Positions 53,246 to 62,982 are shown, counted from the stretch's first letter. The stretch is DNA of 64,000 nucleotides from an uncultured Sanguibacteroides sp. (GCF_900543425.1 NZ_UQRQ01000004.1:1-64000), one strand, 5' to 3'. The notes: generated by a model from the letters alone, not told the origin. Numbers and translations are program-made.

Positions 53246-53277
53246 CAAAGTTACTATTTTTCGGGAGCTTGTACAAA
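53246..53277 (-). promoter_or_regulatory. Promoter of the asnB-glycosyltransferase operon
   Basis: On the minus strand, TTTG at 53277-53274 is followed after 20 bases by TAACTTTG at 53253-53246, a complete -33/-7 match, 44 bases before asnB. Confidence 0.8.
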
Positions 53278-53318
53278 TAGTTTATCTCTTTTGCGGTAAA
53301 TATCGGTGAACGCAAAGA

Positions 53319-54332
53319 TTAGAGCCGATTTAATTTTTTTAAGGCTCTGAATTTAAACCGATACATTTTCAAGATGTGGGTGAAAGAGTCGTACTTTCTG
53401 AATTTATTCCGGTATTCCAGTAGCTCTTTTCGTTTCGTGATTTGATAGAGAACTTCCAATTGCAAAAGAACCAAGCGAAGATAACTGATGGTGCAGGGAT
53501 CGTCTTTCGGGTAACCGGGTATCTCACAACGATTGAAACGTAGCCAAAATCCCATGTCAAACAAAGGAAGCTGCCGAATTAACCCCTCTACTCCTTCGTT
53601 AAAAAGGCGAAGAGCCAAACGATTGTATTCCATCAATCGCCCGTCGCCCGTCGCCCGTACAAAATCGTATAAACCGAATAATGAAAAGCCGTGTCCGTCT
53701 AATACCCGGGTAGGACGGGCTGCTACGTATTCTTCATAAAATGTTTCCTGAATGTTCCGGTCTACGGCAACGCCTCCCTCTGAAATATCTTTCGTGAAAG
53801 GTATTAATGCTTTGGAGGCTGTCGTAAGGTATTTTTCTTCTCCGGTAATTTGCCATGCTCTTAGAAGAATCGAGATACCCCGGCTTTGGGCAAAAGCCGA
53901 TTTCCAAGGTTCAAATACCTGAAATTCAGGCTTAGGAACCTCGGTGAGCCAATAGACTCCGAGTTCATTGTCCGTTATGGCATGGGCTTGGAACCAATCG
54001 GCAATATTCAGAAAAAGTTGTTTCTTCTCCTTTTGCCGGGTCGTGAGCCAGGAGTGAAAGACGGCTAACCCGTATTGCCCGATAGTAATCGGGTAATAAT
54101 GTAGCTGTTGTTGCTCGACATCGATATAACTGGTATTGATAGGTACTCCTTTTTCATCAAACGAGTGAATGAGCCGGTTCAGTTTGGAAAGATTCTCTTC
54201 GAATTTGAAATAATAACCGGACAACAGAGGAGTTGTATTCTCTTTGTTTATCTTCAGGTGTTTATTACCGTTCAGATCCCGAAGGAATTTGCGAAACATG
54301 AATATAATCTTCTTGAGTTGCATATTAATCAA
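53319..54332 (-). CDS. D-glucuronyl C5-epimerase C-terminal domain protein
   Basis: This protein has 337 residues, or 334 from the second ATG at 54323, which would remove the 8-base overlap with the upstream gene. Residues about 70-310 fit the alpha/alpha-barrel of the glucuronyl C5-epimerase C-terminal family, with YYPITIGQYGLAVFHSWL, FEPWKSAFAQSRGISILLRA, and RVLDGHGFSLFGLYDF. In heparan sulfate epimerase this domain inverts C5 of glucuronate in the polymer, giving iduronate. Bacterial homologues are known but few are studied. There is no signal peptide, which suggests action in the cytosol on lipid-linked sugars. It follows a GT4 gene in the same direction. Confidence 0.8.
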   Translation of the reverse strand: MINMQLKKIIFMFRKFLRDLNGNKHLKINKENTTPLLSGYYFKFEENLSKLNRLIHSFDEKGVPINTSYIDVEQQQLHYYPITIGQYGLAVFHSWLTTRQKEKKQLFLNIADWFQAHAITDNELGVYWLTEVPKPEFQVFEPWKSAFAQSRGISILLRAWQITGEEKYLTTASKALIPFTKDISEGGVAVDRNIQETFYEEYVAARPTRVLDGHGFSLFGLYDFVRATGDGRLMEYNRLALRLFNEGVEGLIRQLPLFDMGFWLRFNRCEIPGYPKDDPCTISYLRLVLLQLEVLYQITKRKELLEYRNKFRKYDSFTHILKMYRFKFRALKKLNRL

Positions 54333-55611
54333 TGAATTGGCTTAATCGAGCAGTTAGTGTTTGTCTTGAATATTGAGAAATCTTTTCCAAGTCTCCCTGA
54401 AATTCCGGTTGTGGGTATGCCATCGATATGAATTTCTTGATGCCCTCTTTATCATGGAAAGAGAGAGTTGTTCCGGAACGACACTCCCGGATGATTTTCC
54501 CTGCCATACTCTTCCGATCCTCTAAACAGAGAATCGGTGTTTGTGCGGCAAGGTATTCAAACAGTTTCCCCGGCATATGTCCCTCGTTTTGATTCGTATC
54601 ATGAAAGATTAACAATAAAAGTTGGGATTCGATCAGCTCTTTTACAGCTCTTTCATGGGAAATGAATCCGGTGAATACGGCTTTTATATTGTTTTTTGAA
54701 GAAATATATGCTTTGTGTTCTTCGCTTACCTTGCCCACGAATTGTAAAACGATCTTTTTTTCGGGATAGAGTTCGGCAACCGCATCGATGAAAGATTGAA
54801 TAGGGTAAGAGGAGGCTAATGTTCCGGCATAAGTAATCGTGAACTCCTCTTTTTTATTTATTTCCTCTGTTTTAAAGTCTTCTTCGTCAAAACCGTTGGT
54901 TAATACATGGATTTTGTCCGGTATGATTTTAGGACTTTTACGGACGATTTTCTCTTTGATAAAGTTAGCGGTTAATACGATATCGCTTTTTTCCAAGACC
55001 TCCCTTTCGTAGGCCTTGTCAATAGCTTGAGCCAGCCGGGTTGGGTATAGGTCATGGTAATAGTAGATATCCGTCCACGGATCCCTGAAATCGGCGATCC
55101 ATTTTATGTTTTTGTTTTTCTTTAATTTCAGACCGATCAGATGTGTCGACATCGGAGGACCGGTCGTGATGACCGTTCGGATGTTGTGTTGCTCGATAAG
55201 CTCTACGGCTTTAGCATAAGCGTATTTATTCCATCCTTTTCGGGCATCGGGTAAAAAAAAATTTCCTCTGATAAAACGAGCTATTTTTTGTTTAAAATTG
55301 GGTTTCCCCTCGTTAACGAAACCACTATAAGGAGCTGTTTTAGTACGTGTGAATTTTTTATATAGCGAATATAATCCTTTTGCCGTCGTGTTGTATACCA
55401 ATATATTAGAAGCGACATCTTTCAATAGGGTCGGGTCTTGTATGGGATATTCCGCTTTGTCGGGATCAACGGTTAAGACGACAGGTATAACCTCCGATGC
55501 CGGCAGATATTTTGAGAATTTCAACCAACGCTGAACACCCGGTCCACCGGAAGGAGGCCAATAGTAAGTAATAATCAATACTTTTTTTATTTTTGTACCT
55601 TGTTGCGTCAT
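54325..55611 (-). CDS. Glycosyltransferase family 4-like
   Basis: About 428 residues from the ATG at 55611. The frame is open 89 codons further upstream, but that part has no family match, overlaps the divergent gene and has atypical composition. The family start is KKVLIITYYWPPSGGPGVQR, followed by TTGPPMSTHLIGLKL, WIADFRDPWTD and, in the second half, ITYAGTLASSYPIQSFIDAV and HMPGKLFEYLAAQTPIL. It is a GT-B enzyme of the type common in capsule loci. It is probably cotranscribed with the C5-epimerase-like gene. Confidence 0.87.
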   Translation of the reverse strand: MTQQGTKIKKVLIITYYWPPSGGPGVQRWLKFSKYLPASEVIPVVLTVDPDKAEYPIQDPTLLKDVASNILVYNTTAKGLYSLYKKFTRTKTAPYSGFVNEGKPNFKQKIARFIRGNFFLPDARKGWNKYAYAKAVELIEQHNIRTVITTGPPMSTHLIGLKLKKNKNIKWIADFRDPWTDIYYYHDLYPTRLAQAIDKAYEREVLEKSDIVLTANFIKEKIVRKSPKIIPDKIHVLTNGFDEEDFKTEEINKKEEFTITYAGTLASSYPIQSFIDAVAELYPEKKIVLQFVGKVSEEHKAYISSKNNIKAVFTGFISHERAVKELIESQLLLLIFHDTNQNEGHMPGKLFEYLAAQTPILCLEDRKSMAGKIIRECRSGTTLSFHDKEGIKKFISMAYPQPEFQGDLEKISQYSRQTLTARLSQFID

Positions 55612-55634
55612 GATTGTCTGCGTGAACTTTTTTA

Positions 55635-55642
55635 CAAAAGTA
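55635..55642 (-). promoter_or_regulatory. Candidate -7 box of the GT4-epimerase unit
   Basis: The minus strand reads TACTTTTG (TAnnTTTG), 23 bases before the chosen GT4 start. That position supports the start at 55611 over the longer frame. The -33 element is not clear. Confidence 0.55.
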
Positions 55643-55722
55643 GTGTTTTTTCGGAAACAGAGAGAATTAGAGAGAAGATAAGGTGGATAAGATGACGATA
55701 GGAATTTGAAAAACAGGAAATA

Positions 55723-57408
55723 ATGAAAAAATTCGGTTTTGTTTGGAAACCAATAGGGGGAATTTTTATTCGTAATTTCTATTTTATAATAGTACTTCTG
55801 TTGTTTAATTTTGCCACAGGGGCATGGATGAATGCAGAACGGGAGATTGGGATTTCCATATATACCAAATGGGTACATGGTTTTATCAATGCCTTTCTTA
55901 TTTCGTATCTATTGGGTGTTTTTAGGGAATTGATCTCTCCTGTTTGGGTGAAGAGAGTGTATACGGGTATTGTTATTCTTTTTTTCGGTGTTTTCTTCGT
56001 GTGCGAATGCTTTACGCTTTATTATTATAAAAGCGGATTCGTACCTTCAGTCGTTTTGCCGTTATTGTCTACTAATCCGGAAGAGGCAAACGAGTTTTTT
56101 CAGATGTATGGGGGAGTGAAGTGGCTGATCGGTGGGATAATTGTTCTTGTTATAGCCTATTGGATATCGAAATATTCCTTGAAAAGAGTCTCTTCCCGCT
56201 CTTTATCCCGGATGGGTAAGTTAATTACTTTGCTTTTATTGGCCGGGATTCTGGCTATTGTCTATCGTCAGCATAAAACACCTTTGTTTAAGACCATGAT
56301 TCCGGTTCAGCGTTTATGGGTTTCCAAGCAGATGGTATGTGATGAAATGAAGGCTTGTGAAAAGATAATGAAGCAGGTGAATAGTAATCCGGTAATTACC
56401 CGGAACGAATCCGGGATAGAAGATGTCGTCCTTATTTTGGGGGAATCTTTAGGAAGAAAATATATGGGGGTTTATGATTCGGTGTATCCGACTACTCCTT
56501 TGTTACAGAAGTTGAAAGACCGGGGAGAGATTTATTTGTTTCAAGACGTTGTCAGTCCTTATGTTTCTACAATTCTATGTATTCAGTCTTTATTCTCTTT
56601 CTTTCATTATGAATCTGTTAAGGCATGGGATAAATATAATTTGTTAGTTGATGTAATGAAAAAAGCGGGATATGAAACCTTATGGATATCTAATCAGGAA
56701 TCTTTTGGGGCTTATGGGAATTTACCTGCGGTAATAGCCAAGCGTAGCGATATAACTATTTTTAATCATACGAGGAGTTCGTTCGAGCATTGTTACGGGG
56801 ATTTTGACGAGGAGCTTCTACCTATTATAGACCATCAGCTAAGGGGAAATCCGGATCGGAATTTTTGGGTCATCCATCTGATGGGTTCCCATGGTAATTA
56901 CCGGCATCGTTATCCGGAAGAGTACGATCGGTTTAAGACCGATGATGTTACTTGGCTGGAAGAGGAAGAGGAAAAAGAGGTGATGGCGACTTATTTGAAT
57001 ACGATCCTGTATAATGACCATGTCGTTTATGAAATATTAGAACGTTTCAGGGAGAGGGAGGCCGTGGTCATCTATATTTCCGATCATGGTGAGGAGTTGT
57101 TTGAACGTCGTGATTTCTCGGGTCATACGGAGACCGATCCCAGTAAGTATATGGCTGAGATCCCTTTTTTGATTTGGTGCTCTCCTCTTTTTAAAGAGAT
57201 GGAATCTCAAAAGGTAAAACAAATCGCTTCTTCGGTTCAAAAGCCTTATATGACGGATGATTTGATTCATACGATTTTGGATTTGACGAATATCAGGACG
57301 GCAGATTTTGACAGTACCAGAAGTGTAATTAATCCGGCCTTTAATTCGAAAAGAAAACGAATGGTGAGCCGGATTGATTATGATAGATTAAAAGCGATAA
57401 AAGAGTAG
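55723..57408 (+). CDS. EptA-like phosphoethanolamine transferase (sulfatase fold)
   Basis: This 561-residue inner-membrane enzyme has about five membrane segments in residues 15-190, then a periplasmic alkaline-phosphatase-fold domain. Metal ligands and nucleophile candidates are E in LILGESLGRKYMGVY (about 243), S/T in SPYVSTIL (about 284), and D-H in IYISDHGEEL (about 454). EptA-type enzymes move phosphoethanolamine from phosphatidylethanolamine to lipid A or other glycans, which reduces negative charge and raises polymyxin resistance. Here the target may be lipid A or the glycan made by the neighbouring genes. It is a single gene, ended by a bidirectional terminator. Confidence 0.87.
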   Translation: MKKFGFVWKPIGGIFIRNFYFIIVLLLFNFATGAWMNAEREIGISIYTKWVHGFINAFLISYLLGVFRELISPVWVKRVYTGIVILFFGVFFVCECFTLYYYKSGFVPSVVLPLLSTNPEEANEFFQMYGGVKWLIGGIIVLVIAYWISKYSLKRVSSRSLSRMGKLITLLLLAGILAIVYRQHKTPLFKTMIPVQRLWVSKQMVCDEMKACEKIMKQVNSNPVITRNESGIEDVVLILGESLGRKYMGVYDSVYPTTPLLQKLKDRGEIYLFQDVVSPYVSTILCIQSLFSFFHYESVKAWDKYNLLVDVMKKAGYETLWISNQESFGAYGNLPAVIAKRSDITIFNHTRSSFEHCYGDFDEELLPIIDHQLRGNPDRNFWVIHLMGSHGNYRHRYPEEYDRFKTDDVTWLEEEEEKEVMATYLNTILYNDHVVYEILERFREREAVVIYISDHGEELFERRDFSGHTETDPSKYMAEIPFLIWCSPLFKEMESQKVKQIASSVQKPYMTDDLIHTILDLTNIRTADFDSTRSVINPAFNSKRKRMVSRIDYDRLKAIKE

Positions 57409-57456
57409 TTCCAAATAAAAATTAATCGTATAGTGAGTAATCATATCATGTAATTT

Positions 57457-57500
57457 GCCATAAAAAAACCTGCCTGGATTCAGGCAGGTTTTTTTATGGC
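57457..57500. terminator. Bidirectional terminator between convergent genes
   Basis: A perfect 20-bp inverted repeat (GCCATAAAAAAACCTGCCTG and its complement) flanks the 4-base loop GATT. The A-run and T-run on either side make it an intrinsic terminator for both the plus-strand transferase gene and the minus-strand foldase gene. Confidence 0.95.
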
Positions 57501-57516
57501 GAGTTTGTTTGTTTTA

Positions 57517-59649
57517 CTAATAGAATTTGTATCTCGAATCAACAACTCCTGCTTTTTTCACTAATGAAGGAAGTAATTGATAGTTTACCCGGTAGAAATT
57601 AGTTTGTAACATACTTACTTTAGCCTGGGCAATCTGTTCCGGAGTTACCTCGTTTACATGTTTTGTATTTACTGTGACAATGTAAACTCCCTGATTACCG
57701 ATAATCGGTTTGGATATCTCTCCCTCATTCATAGCGACAGCTTCGGCGATAACTTTGGGTTCGATTCCGGCACCTGGCAATTGAGGAGAATTGAAGTTAA
57801 TATCGTTTGCATCTACTACTTCCGCTTTGGCTTTTTGGGCTATGGAGAGTAAGCTCTGGCTTCCGCTCATGTCTTTTTCCAATTCTTTAGCGATAATGTC
57901 ACCTTTCTTTTGGCGTATCAACTCTCTTTTAATAAGGCTTGAGACGCTATTAAGCGGGGCTATACCCTCTTTTTGTATCTCTGTTAGTACGGCAATAGTG
58001 AACTTATTGCCGCTCTCGAAGATCGGTGATTTTTCCTTCGTCAGCAATACGTTACCTGTTTTATCCGTTAGATAAGCCTCACGGATGATCTCTCTGGCAT
58101 TGTCCATACCCGGAATTGTTTTGTCGTTTTTCCCCAGATTGGCAATCCGTTTCGTTTGTTTGTGGTCGGCAACGGCTGTCTCGAAATCCGCTAACGTGGT
58201 TACGTTATTGACAAATATGCGTGCATCATTATAGATGTTGTTAATGGTTTGCTGAGACGGAGTGATTTCTTTGCTAATGATTCCTACTAATACTTTTTCC
58301 TCCGGTTTGGATCTATCGGTTACTTGTACAATATGATATCCATACTGTGTTTTAACCGTTTTAATATCGTTTTTCTTGGCAAAGAATACGGTATCACTAA
58401 ACGGTTGAATCATTGCATTTTGGGTAAACCACCCTAAATCTCCACCATTGATGGCGGAATTTTGATCTGCCGAATAGCGTTTGGCGATAGCCTCAAAATC
58501 GGCTCCTTTACGTAAAGCTCCGGCTAAACTATCTGCTAATTTTTCTGCTGCCTGAACAGACCTTCCGTTTTCCGGAACGATTAGGATATGACGAGCTTTA
58601 ACGGAGTCCGGTAACATTCTGCGATCAGCTACCCGTGCGATATTGTAAGCTTGATCTTTTAAATAAGGGCCGAATACGCCGTTATTTTTTTCAACGAAAA
58701 TGAAATCATCTAATTCGCTATACCCGAGTTCTCCTTTTTTCAAATAAGTGGTCGGAAACCTTTTTTCGGAAGAGAGGTTGGCAAATTCAATAACATTCGG
58801 AGCCGAAGCAAATTCGTCTTTTAACGAGTTTGCCCACTCCTCTGTTTCTTTGATATCTTCAGGAGATGCGGTAATATCAAAGCTGACGTAAGCAATTCGT
58901 CTGCTTTCCGGCAGTTGGAACAGGTATTGATGCGTGTTGTAATAATCTTTGATTTCATTGGAAGTGACGGTTATAGAAGAATCGCTGATTGTATTATAGC
59001 TTTTCAAAATATAACTGATATCTACGGTTGTTGCCGCATTTTCCAGAAAGTTTTTAGCAAGGGCATCCGTAACGAATAATCCTCTCGTTAATAATATGTT
59101 ATATTTGCTTTGTTTTCTGGCGGTTGCTATTTGCTCTTCCATGTTCAACCAATAGGCTTTTTGTGGAGTTCCCGCGGGAGCTTCGATCAATTGCTTGATG
59201 ATTAAACGGGCCCGGTCTTTATCTACCCGTCCTGTTTGAGGATCTGCAAATAATTGTTGGACGGCCGGATTCATGTTGTCTCCAAGAAGGAGGTCGTATA
59301 ATTCGTCTCCACTCAGGCCCATTCCGAGATTTTCATATTCTTTTTCCATGATGGCATTGGTAACAATTTGTTGCCATGTGTTTTCACGGATCATCTGTTG
59401 CTGGTCTTCTGATAAGGCGGAAATCCCATTCATGGATTTTACCATCTCTTCATTTTTGGTGATTTTTTGTTGGTATTCTTGAATGCTGATGGATTCTCCC
59501 GCTATTTCTCCTACTTTGTTTCTGGAGCGATTCATAATGCTGGCACCAGAGCTCAAAGCATCTCCGACAATAAAAGCCACGAGGGCTAAACCAATCACGA
59601 TACTAACAAGTATCCCACCGCGATTTCTAATTTTTTGTAATGTTGCCAT
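57517..59649 (-). CDS. ppiD: PpiD/SurA-like peptidyl-prolyl isomerase
   Basis: This 710-residue periplasmic foldase is anchored by one N-terminal helix (about 12-32: GGILVSIVIGLALVAFIVGD). The SurA-N-like chaperone part covers about 35-220. A parvulin domain lies at about 347-450 (VKARHILIVPEN, GGDLGWFTQNAMIQPF, YGYHIVQVTDRS). A second, less conserved parvulin-like part follows at about 560-690. PpiD-like proteins help newly exported proteins fold at the Sec exit. The gene stands between two housekeeping genes on the same strand and ends at the bidirectional terminator. Confidence 0.9.
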   Translation of the reverse strand: MATLQKIRNRGGILVSIVIGLALVAFIVGDALSSGASIMNRSRNKVGEIAGESISIQEYQQKITKNEEMVKSMNGISALSEDQQQMIRENTWQQIVTNAIMEKEYENLGMGLSGDELYDLLLGDNMNPAVQQLFADPQTGRVDKDRARLIIKQLIEAPAGTPQKAYWLNMEEQIATARKQSKYNILLTRGLFVTDALAKNFLENAATTVDISYILKSYNTISDSSITVTSNEIKDYYNTHQYLFQLPESRRIAYVSFDITASPEDIKETEEWANSLKDEFASAPNVIEFANLSSEKRFPTTYLKKGELGYSELDDFIFVEKNNGVFGPYLKDQAYNIARVADRRMLPDSVKARHILIVPENGRSVQAAEKLADSLAGALRKGADFEAIAKRYSADQNSAINGGDLGWFTQNAMIQPFSDTVFFAKKNDIKTVKTQYGYHIVQVTDRSKPEEKVLVGIISKEITPSQQTINNIYNDARIFVNNVTTLADFETAVADHKQTKRIANLGKNDKTIPGMDNAREIIREAYLTDKTGNVLLTKEKSPIFESGNKFTIAVLTEIQKEGIAPLNSVSSLIKRELIRQKKGDIIAKELEKDMSGSQSLLSIAQKAKAEVVDANDINFNSPQLPGAGIEPKVIAEAVAMNEGEISKPIIGNQGVYIVTVNTKHVNEVTPEQIAQAKVSMLQTNFYRVNYQLLPSLVKKAGVVDSRYKFY

Positions 59650-59756
59650 TTATGTTAAATTTTAATGTTTTTACACACGATTAATCTATTTTTTCGAGCG
59701 TACGAATATATAAAATGGATCGCTTTTTTGCAAATAAATTTTATGCTGTCGCTCGT

Positions 59757-62135
59757 CTATTGCTGTTCCTTCTTTTTCGATGATTTTTTAGGCGTTTTTG
59801 TCGCTGCCTTACTACTTGTTTTTGTTGTCGTTTTTTTTGTTGTTTTCTTTTTGGAATCACCGCTCTTTTCGATGATTTCCATGCACTCCTCCTGGGTCAG
59901 TTGTGCCGCATCTTTCCCTTTGGGTATTTTGTAATTGACTTTATTATAAGTGATATAGGGTCCGAAGCGTCCGTTTAAAATCTGTATTCCGTTTTCAAAT
60001 ACTTTGATTCGTCGATTTTTTTCGATCTCTCTTTTCTCGTTGATTCGCTCAATGGCTGTTTCCAACGTGATGGTTCCGGGATCATCGACTCCTTTTTTTA
60101 GAGATACGAATAGTTGATCATGCTTGACGTAAGGGCCGAAACGTCCGATGGCGACAGAAACGGGTTTTTCTTCATATGTTCCGAGTATTCTCGGAAATTT
60201 GAAAAGAGCCAATGCCTCTTCTAATGTGATCGTCTCCATGAGCTGCCCTTTTAACAGGCTGGCGTAACGCACATGCTCTCCTTCTCCGATTTGTGCCACC
60301 GGGCCGAAGCGTCCGATACGAACCGATACGTTTTCTCCCGATTGAGGATCTGTTCCGAGTGTACGGGCTCCGGTATTGCGTTCTGATTCTTTCAATGTCT
60401 TTTCCACGTTCGTGTGGAAAGGAGTATAAAATGTTCCGATCATGGATTGCCATCCCACTTCTCCTTCTGCGATATGGTCGAGAGCTTCTTCGGCCTTAGC
60501 CGTGAAATTGTAGTCCATGATATTGGTAAAATAGTTGGATAGGAAGTCGGTGACAACCATTCCGATATCCGAGGGGAATAATTTTTTCTTTTCACTTCCG
60601 AAGATGCGGGTTAACGAATGCTTTTTTATGTCGTTACCTTTTAATTCAAAGTTTTGAATTTGACGTTCGACTCCTTCCCGACTCTCTTTAATGATATATC
60701 CCCGGTTTTGAATAGTCGTAATAGTCGGGGCATAAGTGGAGGGGCGTCCGATACCCAAGGCTTCCATCTTTTTCACGAGGCTGGCTTCCGTGTAACGGGG
60801 AGGATGCATCGTGTATTGCTCTAAGGCTTCTATTTTTGTTCTTTCCAGGCGGTCTCCTTTGTGAAGCGGCGGAAGTAAATCGTTTTTTTCGTCTTCTTTC
60901 TCGTCATCTTGAGACTCCATGTATACTTTTAAAAATCCGTCAAATTTAATAACCTCTCCCACGGCCGTAAAAATTTGTGGGAGCGAAGAGATATGAATGG
61001 GAATGGTTGTTTTCTCCAATTCCGCATCTGCCATTTGGGAAGCCAGCGTGCGTTTGCGGATTAGAGAATAGAGTTGTTGCTCGTTACGATCTCCGTCAAT
61101 TTCTTCTTTGTCTATATAGGTCGGACGAATAGCTTCATGTGCTTCTTGTGCGCCTTTGGTTTTGGTCGCGTAATTTCTGGGTTTTGAATATTTATCGCCC
61201 AACGAATTTATAATGACGCTTTTAGCTGAATGAATGGCCAATTGGGAAAGATTCACGGAATCTGTTCTCATGTAGGTGATATGCCCGTGTTCGTATAATT
61301 TTTGAGCGACGGCCATGGTTTGTGATACAGAAAAACCTAATTTCCGGGAAGCCTCCTGTTGCAGGGTGGAGGTTGTAAAAGGAGGAGCCGGCTTACGGGT
61401 TGTCGGTTTGGTTTCTACCTCTCCTACGGTAAAACTGGAAGATTTACAGGCTTCTAAAAATTGAAGGGTATCCTCTTCCGTCGAAAAACGTTCGGATAGT
61501 TCGGCTTTTAACAGAATTGGATCGCCTTCGGTGTCTTTCGTATTAAACTGGCCGGAAACTTTATAATATTTTTGTTCGACAAAGTGATTGATTTCTCGTT
61601 CTCTCTCTACGATGAGTTTCACTGCAACAGATTGAACCCGTCCGGCAGAAAGTGAAGGCTTGACCTTTTTCCAGAGTACGGGAGAAACTTCGAATCCGAC
61701 GAGCCGATCCAGTACACGGCGAGCTTGCTGAGCATCGACTAAATTTTTATCTATACTTCTTGGATTTTCGATAGCATGCAAAATCGCATCTTTGGTAATT
61801 TCATGAAAAACAATGCGTTTTGTGTTTTCACTCTTTAAACCTAATACTTCGAATAAATGCCAGGCGATGGCTTCTCCTTCCCGGTCTTCATCGGAAGCTA
61901 ACCAAACTGTTTTGGCTTCTTTGGCTAATTGCTTTAATTCTTTAACAATTGCTTTTTTGTCTGCGGATATTTCGTATTTAGGTTGAAAATTGTTTTCAAT
62001 GTCGATACCTAAATCTTTTTTTTCCAAATCTCGAATATGGCCGAAACTAGATTTTACTGTATAATTATTTCCTAAAAAACGTTCGATAGTCTTAGCTTTC
62101 GCCGGAGACTCCACTATTACTAAATTTTCAATCAT
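59757..62135 (-). CDS. topA: DNA topoisomerase I
   Basis: This 792-residue type IA topoisomerase relaxes negative supercoils. It has an N-terminal Toprim domain (LVIVESPAKAKTIERFL and ASDEDREGEAIAWHL) and the catalytic tyrosine Y288 in HITYMRTDSVNL. After residue 580 come three C-terminal RFGP repeats (RIGRFGPVAQ, AIGRFGPYVK, LNGRFGPYIT) instead of four-cysteine zinc fingers. The last 35 residues are a lysine/threonine/alanine tail that probably binds DNA nonspecifically. This architecture is usual in Bacteroidota. Confidence 0.96.
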   Translation of the reverse strand: MIENLVIVESPAKAKTIERFLGNNYTVKSSFGHIRDLEKKDLGIDIENNFQPKYEISADKKAIVKELKQLAKEAKTVWLASDEDREGEAIAWHLFEVLGLKSENTKRIVFHEITKDAILHAIENPRSIDKNLVDAQQARRVLDRLVGFEVSPVLWKKVKPSLSAGRVQSVAVKLIVEREREINHFVEQKYYKVSGQFNTKDTEGDPILLKAELSERFSTEEDTLQFLEACKSSSFTVGEVETKPTTRKPAPPFTTSTLQQEASRKLGFSVSQTMAVAQKLYEHGHITYMRTDSVNLSQLAIHSAKSVIINSLGDKYSKPRNYATKTKGAQEAHEAIRPTYIDKEEIDGDRNEQQLYSLIRKRTLASQMADAELEKTTIPIHISSLPQIFTAVGEVIKFDGFLKVYMESQDDEKEDEKNDLLPPLHKGDRLERTKIEALEQYTMHPPRYTEASLVKKMEALGIGRPSTYAPTITTIQNRGYIIKESREGVERQIQNFELKGNDIKKHSLTRIFGSEKKKLFPSDIGMVVTDFLSNYFTNIMDYNFTAKAEEALDHIAEGEVGWQSMIGTFYTPFHTNVEKTLKESERNTGARTLGTDPQSGENVSVRIGRFGPVAQIGEGEHVRYASLLKGQLMETITLEEALALFKFPRILGTYEEKPVSVAIGRFGPYVKHDQLFVSLKKGVDDPGTITLETAIERINEKREIEKNRRIKVFENGIQILNGRFGPYITYNKVNYKIPKGKDAAQLTQEECMEIIEKSGDSKKKTTKKTTTKTSSKAATKTPKKSSKKKEQQ

Positions 62136-62210
62136 AGATGATTCTTTTATCCCTGGCCTTAAGGCACAGAATTATCGCTTTCTCAAGCGGTTCACTCTAA
62201 ATTTAGGCTG

Positions 62211-62218
62211 CAAACTTA
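62211..62218 (-). promoter_or_regulatory. Candidate -7 box of topA
   Basis: The minus strand reads TAAGTTTG (TAnnTTTG), 75 bases before topA. No -33 TTTG stands at the proper distance. The 199-base gap otherwise holds nothing recognised. Confidence 0.4.
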
Positions 62219-62334
62219 CGTAAAACAATTGAAAGTTGAAAAATGAAAATGAATATTTTCCATGAAAATCCCCTGAAGACATTCAATCTCGAACTTTAAC
62301 ACTCCGTTTTAGTTGGTTTTATTCAAGCAGCTTC

Positions 62335-62943
62335 TTATTTTGTCGAAAAGAATTTGCGGTAAAAAATAATCAATATAAGTACGCCGATGGTGATGTAAGA
62401 ATCTGCCAGGTTGAATACCGGGCGGAAAAATTCAAAATAGGTATTGCCCCAGAAAGGAATCCATTCGGGTAACCAACCGCGATACAGAGGGAAATATAAC
62501 ATGTCTACCACTCGTCCGTGCAGGAAAGAGGAGTATCCTCCTTCACTCGGGAAGAGTGTTGCCACCTGGGAAAAGCTTTCATTAAAAATCATACCATAAA
62601 ACATGCTGTCTATGATATTACCTATGGCTCCACAAAAAATCAATGCAAAAGAAAAAACAACCCCTTGGGGGGCTTTTTGTTTAAGTAGATGACGAATATA
62701 CCAACCGATACCGATCACGGCAACGATGCGAAAGATACTTAATACGGTTTTTCCCCATTTACCTCCTCCTAACTCCATTCCGAAAGCCATTCCGTTATTT
62801 TCGACGAAGAGAATTTTGAACCAGTTTCCGAAAACGTTGAACGAGTCACCGAGTTGCATATGTGTTTTAACCCAGATTTTGACAATTTGATCGATGATCA
62901 GTAAAACGATAATAAACAGTATTAATTTCTTCTGATTTGTCAT
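62335..62943 (-). CDS. lspA: Lipoprotein signal peptidase (signal peptidase II)
   Basis: This 202-residue inner-membrane aspartic protease cleaves lipoprotein signal peptides. It has four membrane segments. The catalytic pair is D112 (GNIIDSMFYG) and D181 (FNLADSYITIG). The ENNGMAFG motif near residue 50 is typical. A loop of about 40 residues between the two aspartates (ESFSQVATLFPSEGGYSSF) is longer than in E. coli LspA, as in other Bacteroidales. It supports the many predicted lipoproteins, several of them encoded in this window. Confidence 0.96.
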   Translation of the reverse strand: MTNQKKLILFIIVLLIIDQIVKIWVKTHMQLGDSFNVFGNWFKILFVENNGMAFGMELGGGKWGKTVLSIFRIVAVIGIGWYIRHLLKQKAPQGVVFSFALIFCGAIGNIIDSMFYGMIFNESFSQVATLFPSEGGYSSFLHGRVVDMLYFPLYRGWLPEWIPFWGNTYFEFFRPVFNLADSYITIGVLILIIFYRKFFSTK

Positions 62944-62980
62944 TTTTTCAATTTGAATTTGATATTGAAATTGAAAAAAT
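62942..62980. promoter_or_regulatory. Inverted repeat at the lspA start
   Basis: Perfect 13-base arms ATTTTTTCAATTT and AAATTGAAAAAAT flank a 13-base spacer. The left arm covers the lspA start codon, so pairing in the mRNA could hinder translation. A regulatory role is only a guess. Confidence 0.4.
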
Positions 62981-62982
62981 CC

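Noticed and set aside
55612..55878. 89-codon N-terminal extension of the GT4 gene
   Set aside because: The composition is unlike a protein leader, it overlaps the start of the divergent gene and a -7 box, and the family N-terminus begins just after the ATG at 55611.
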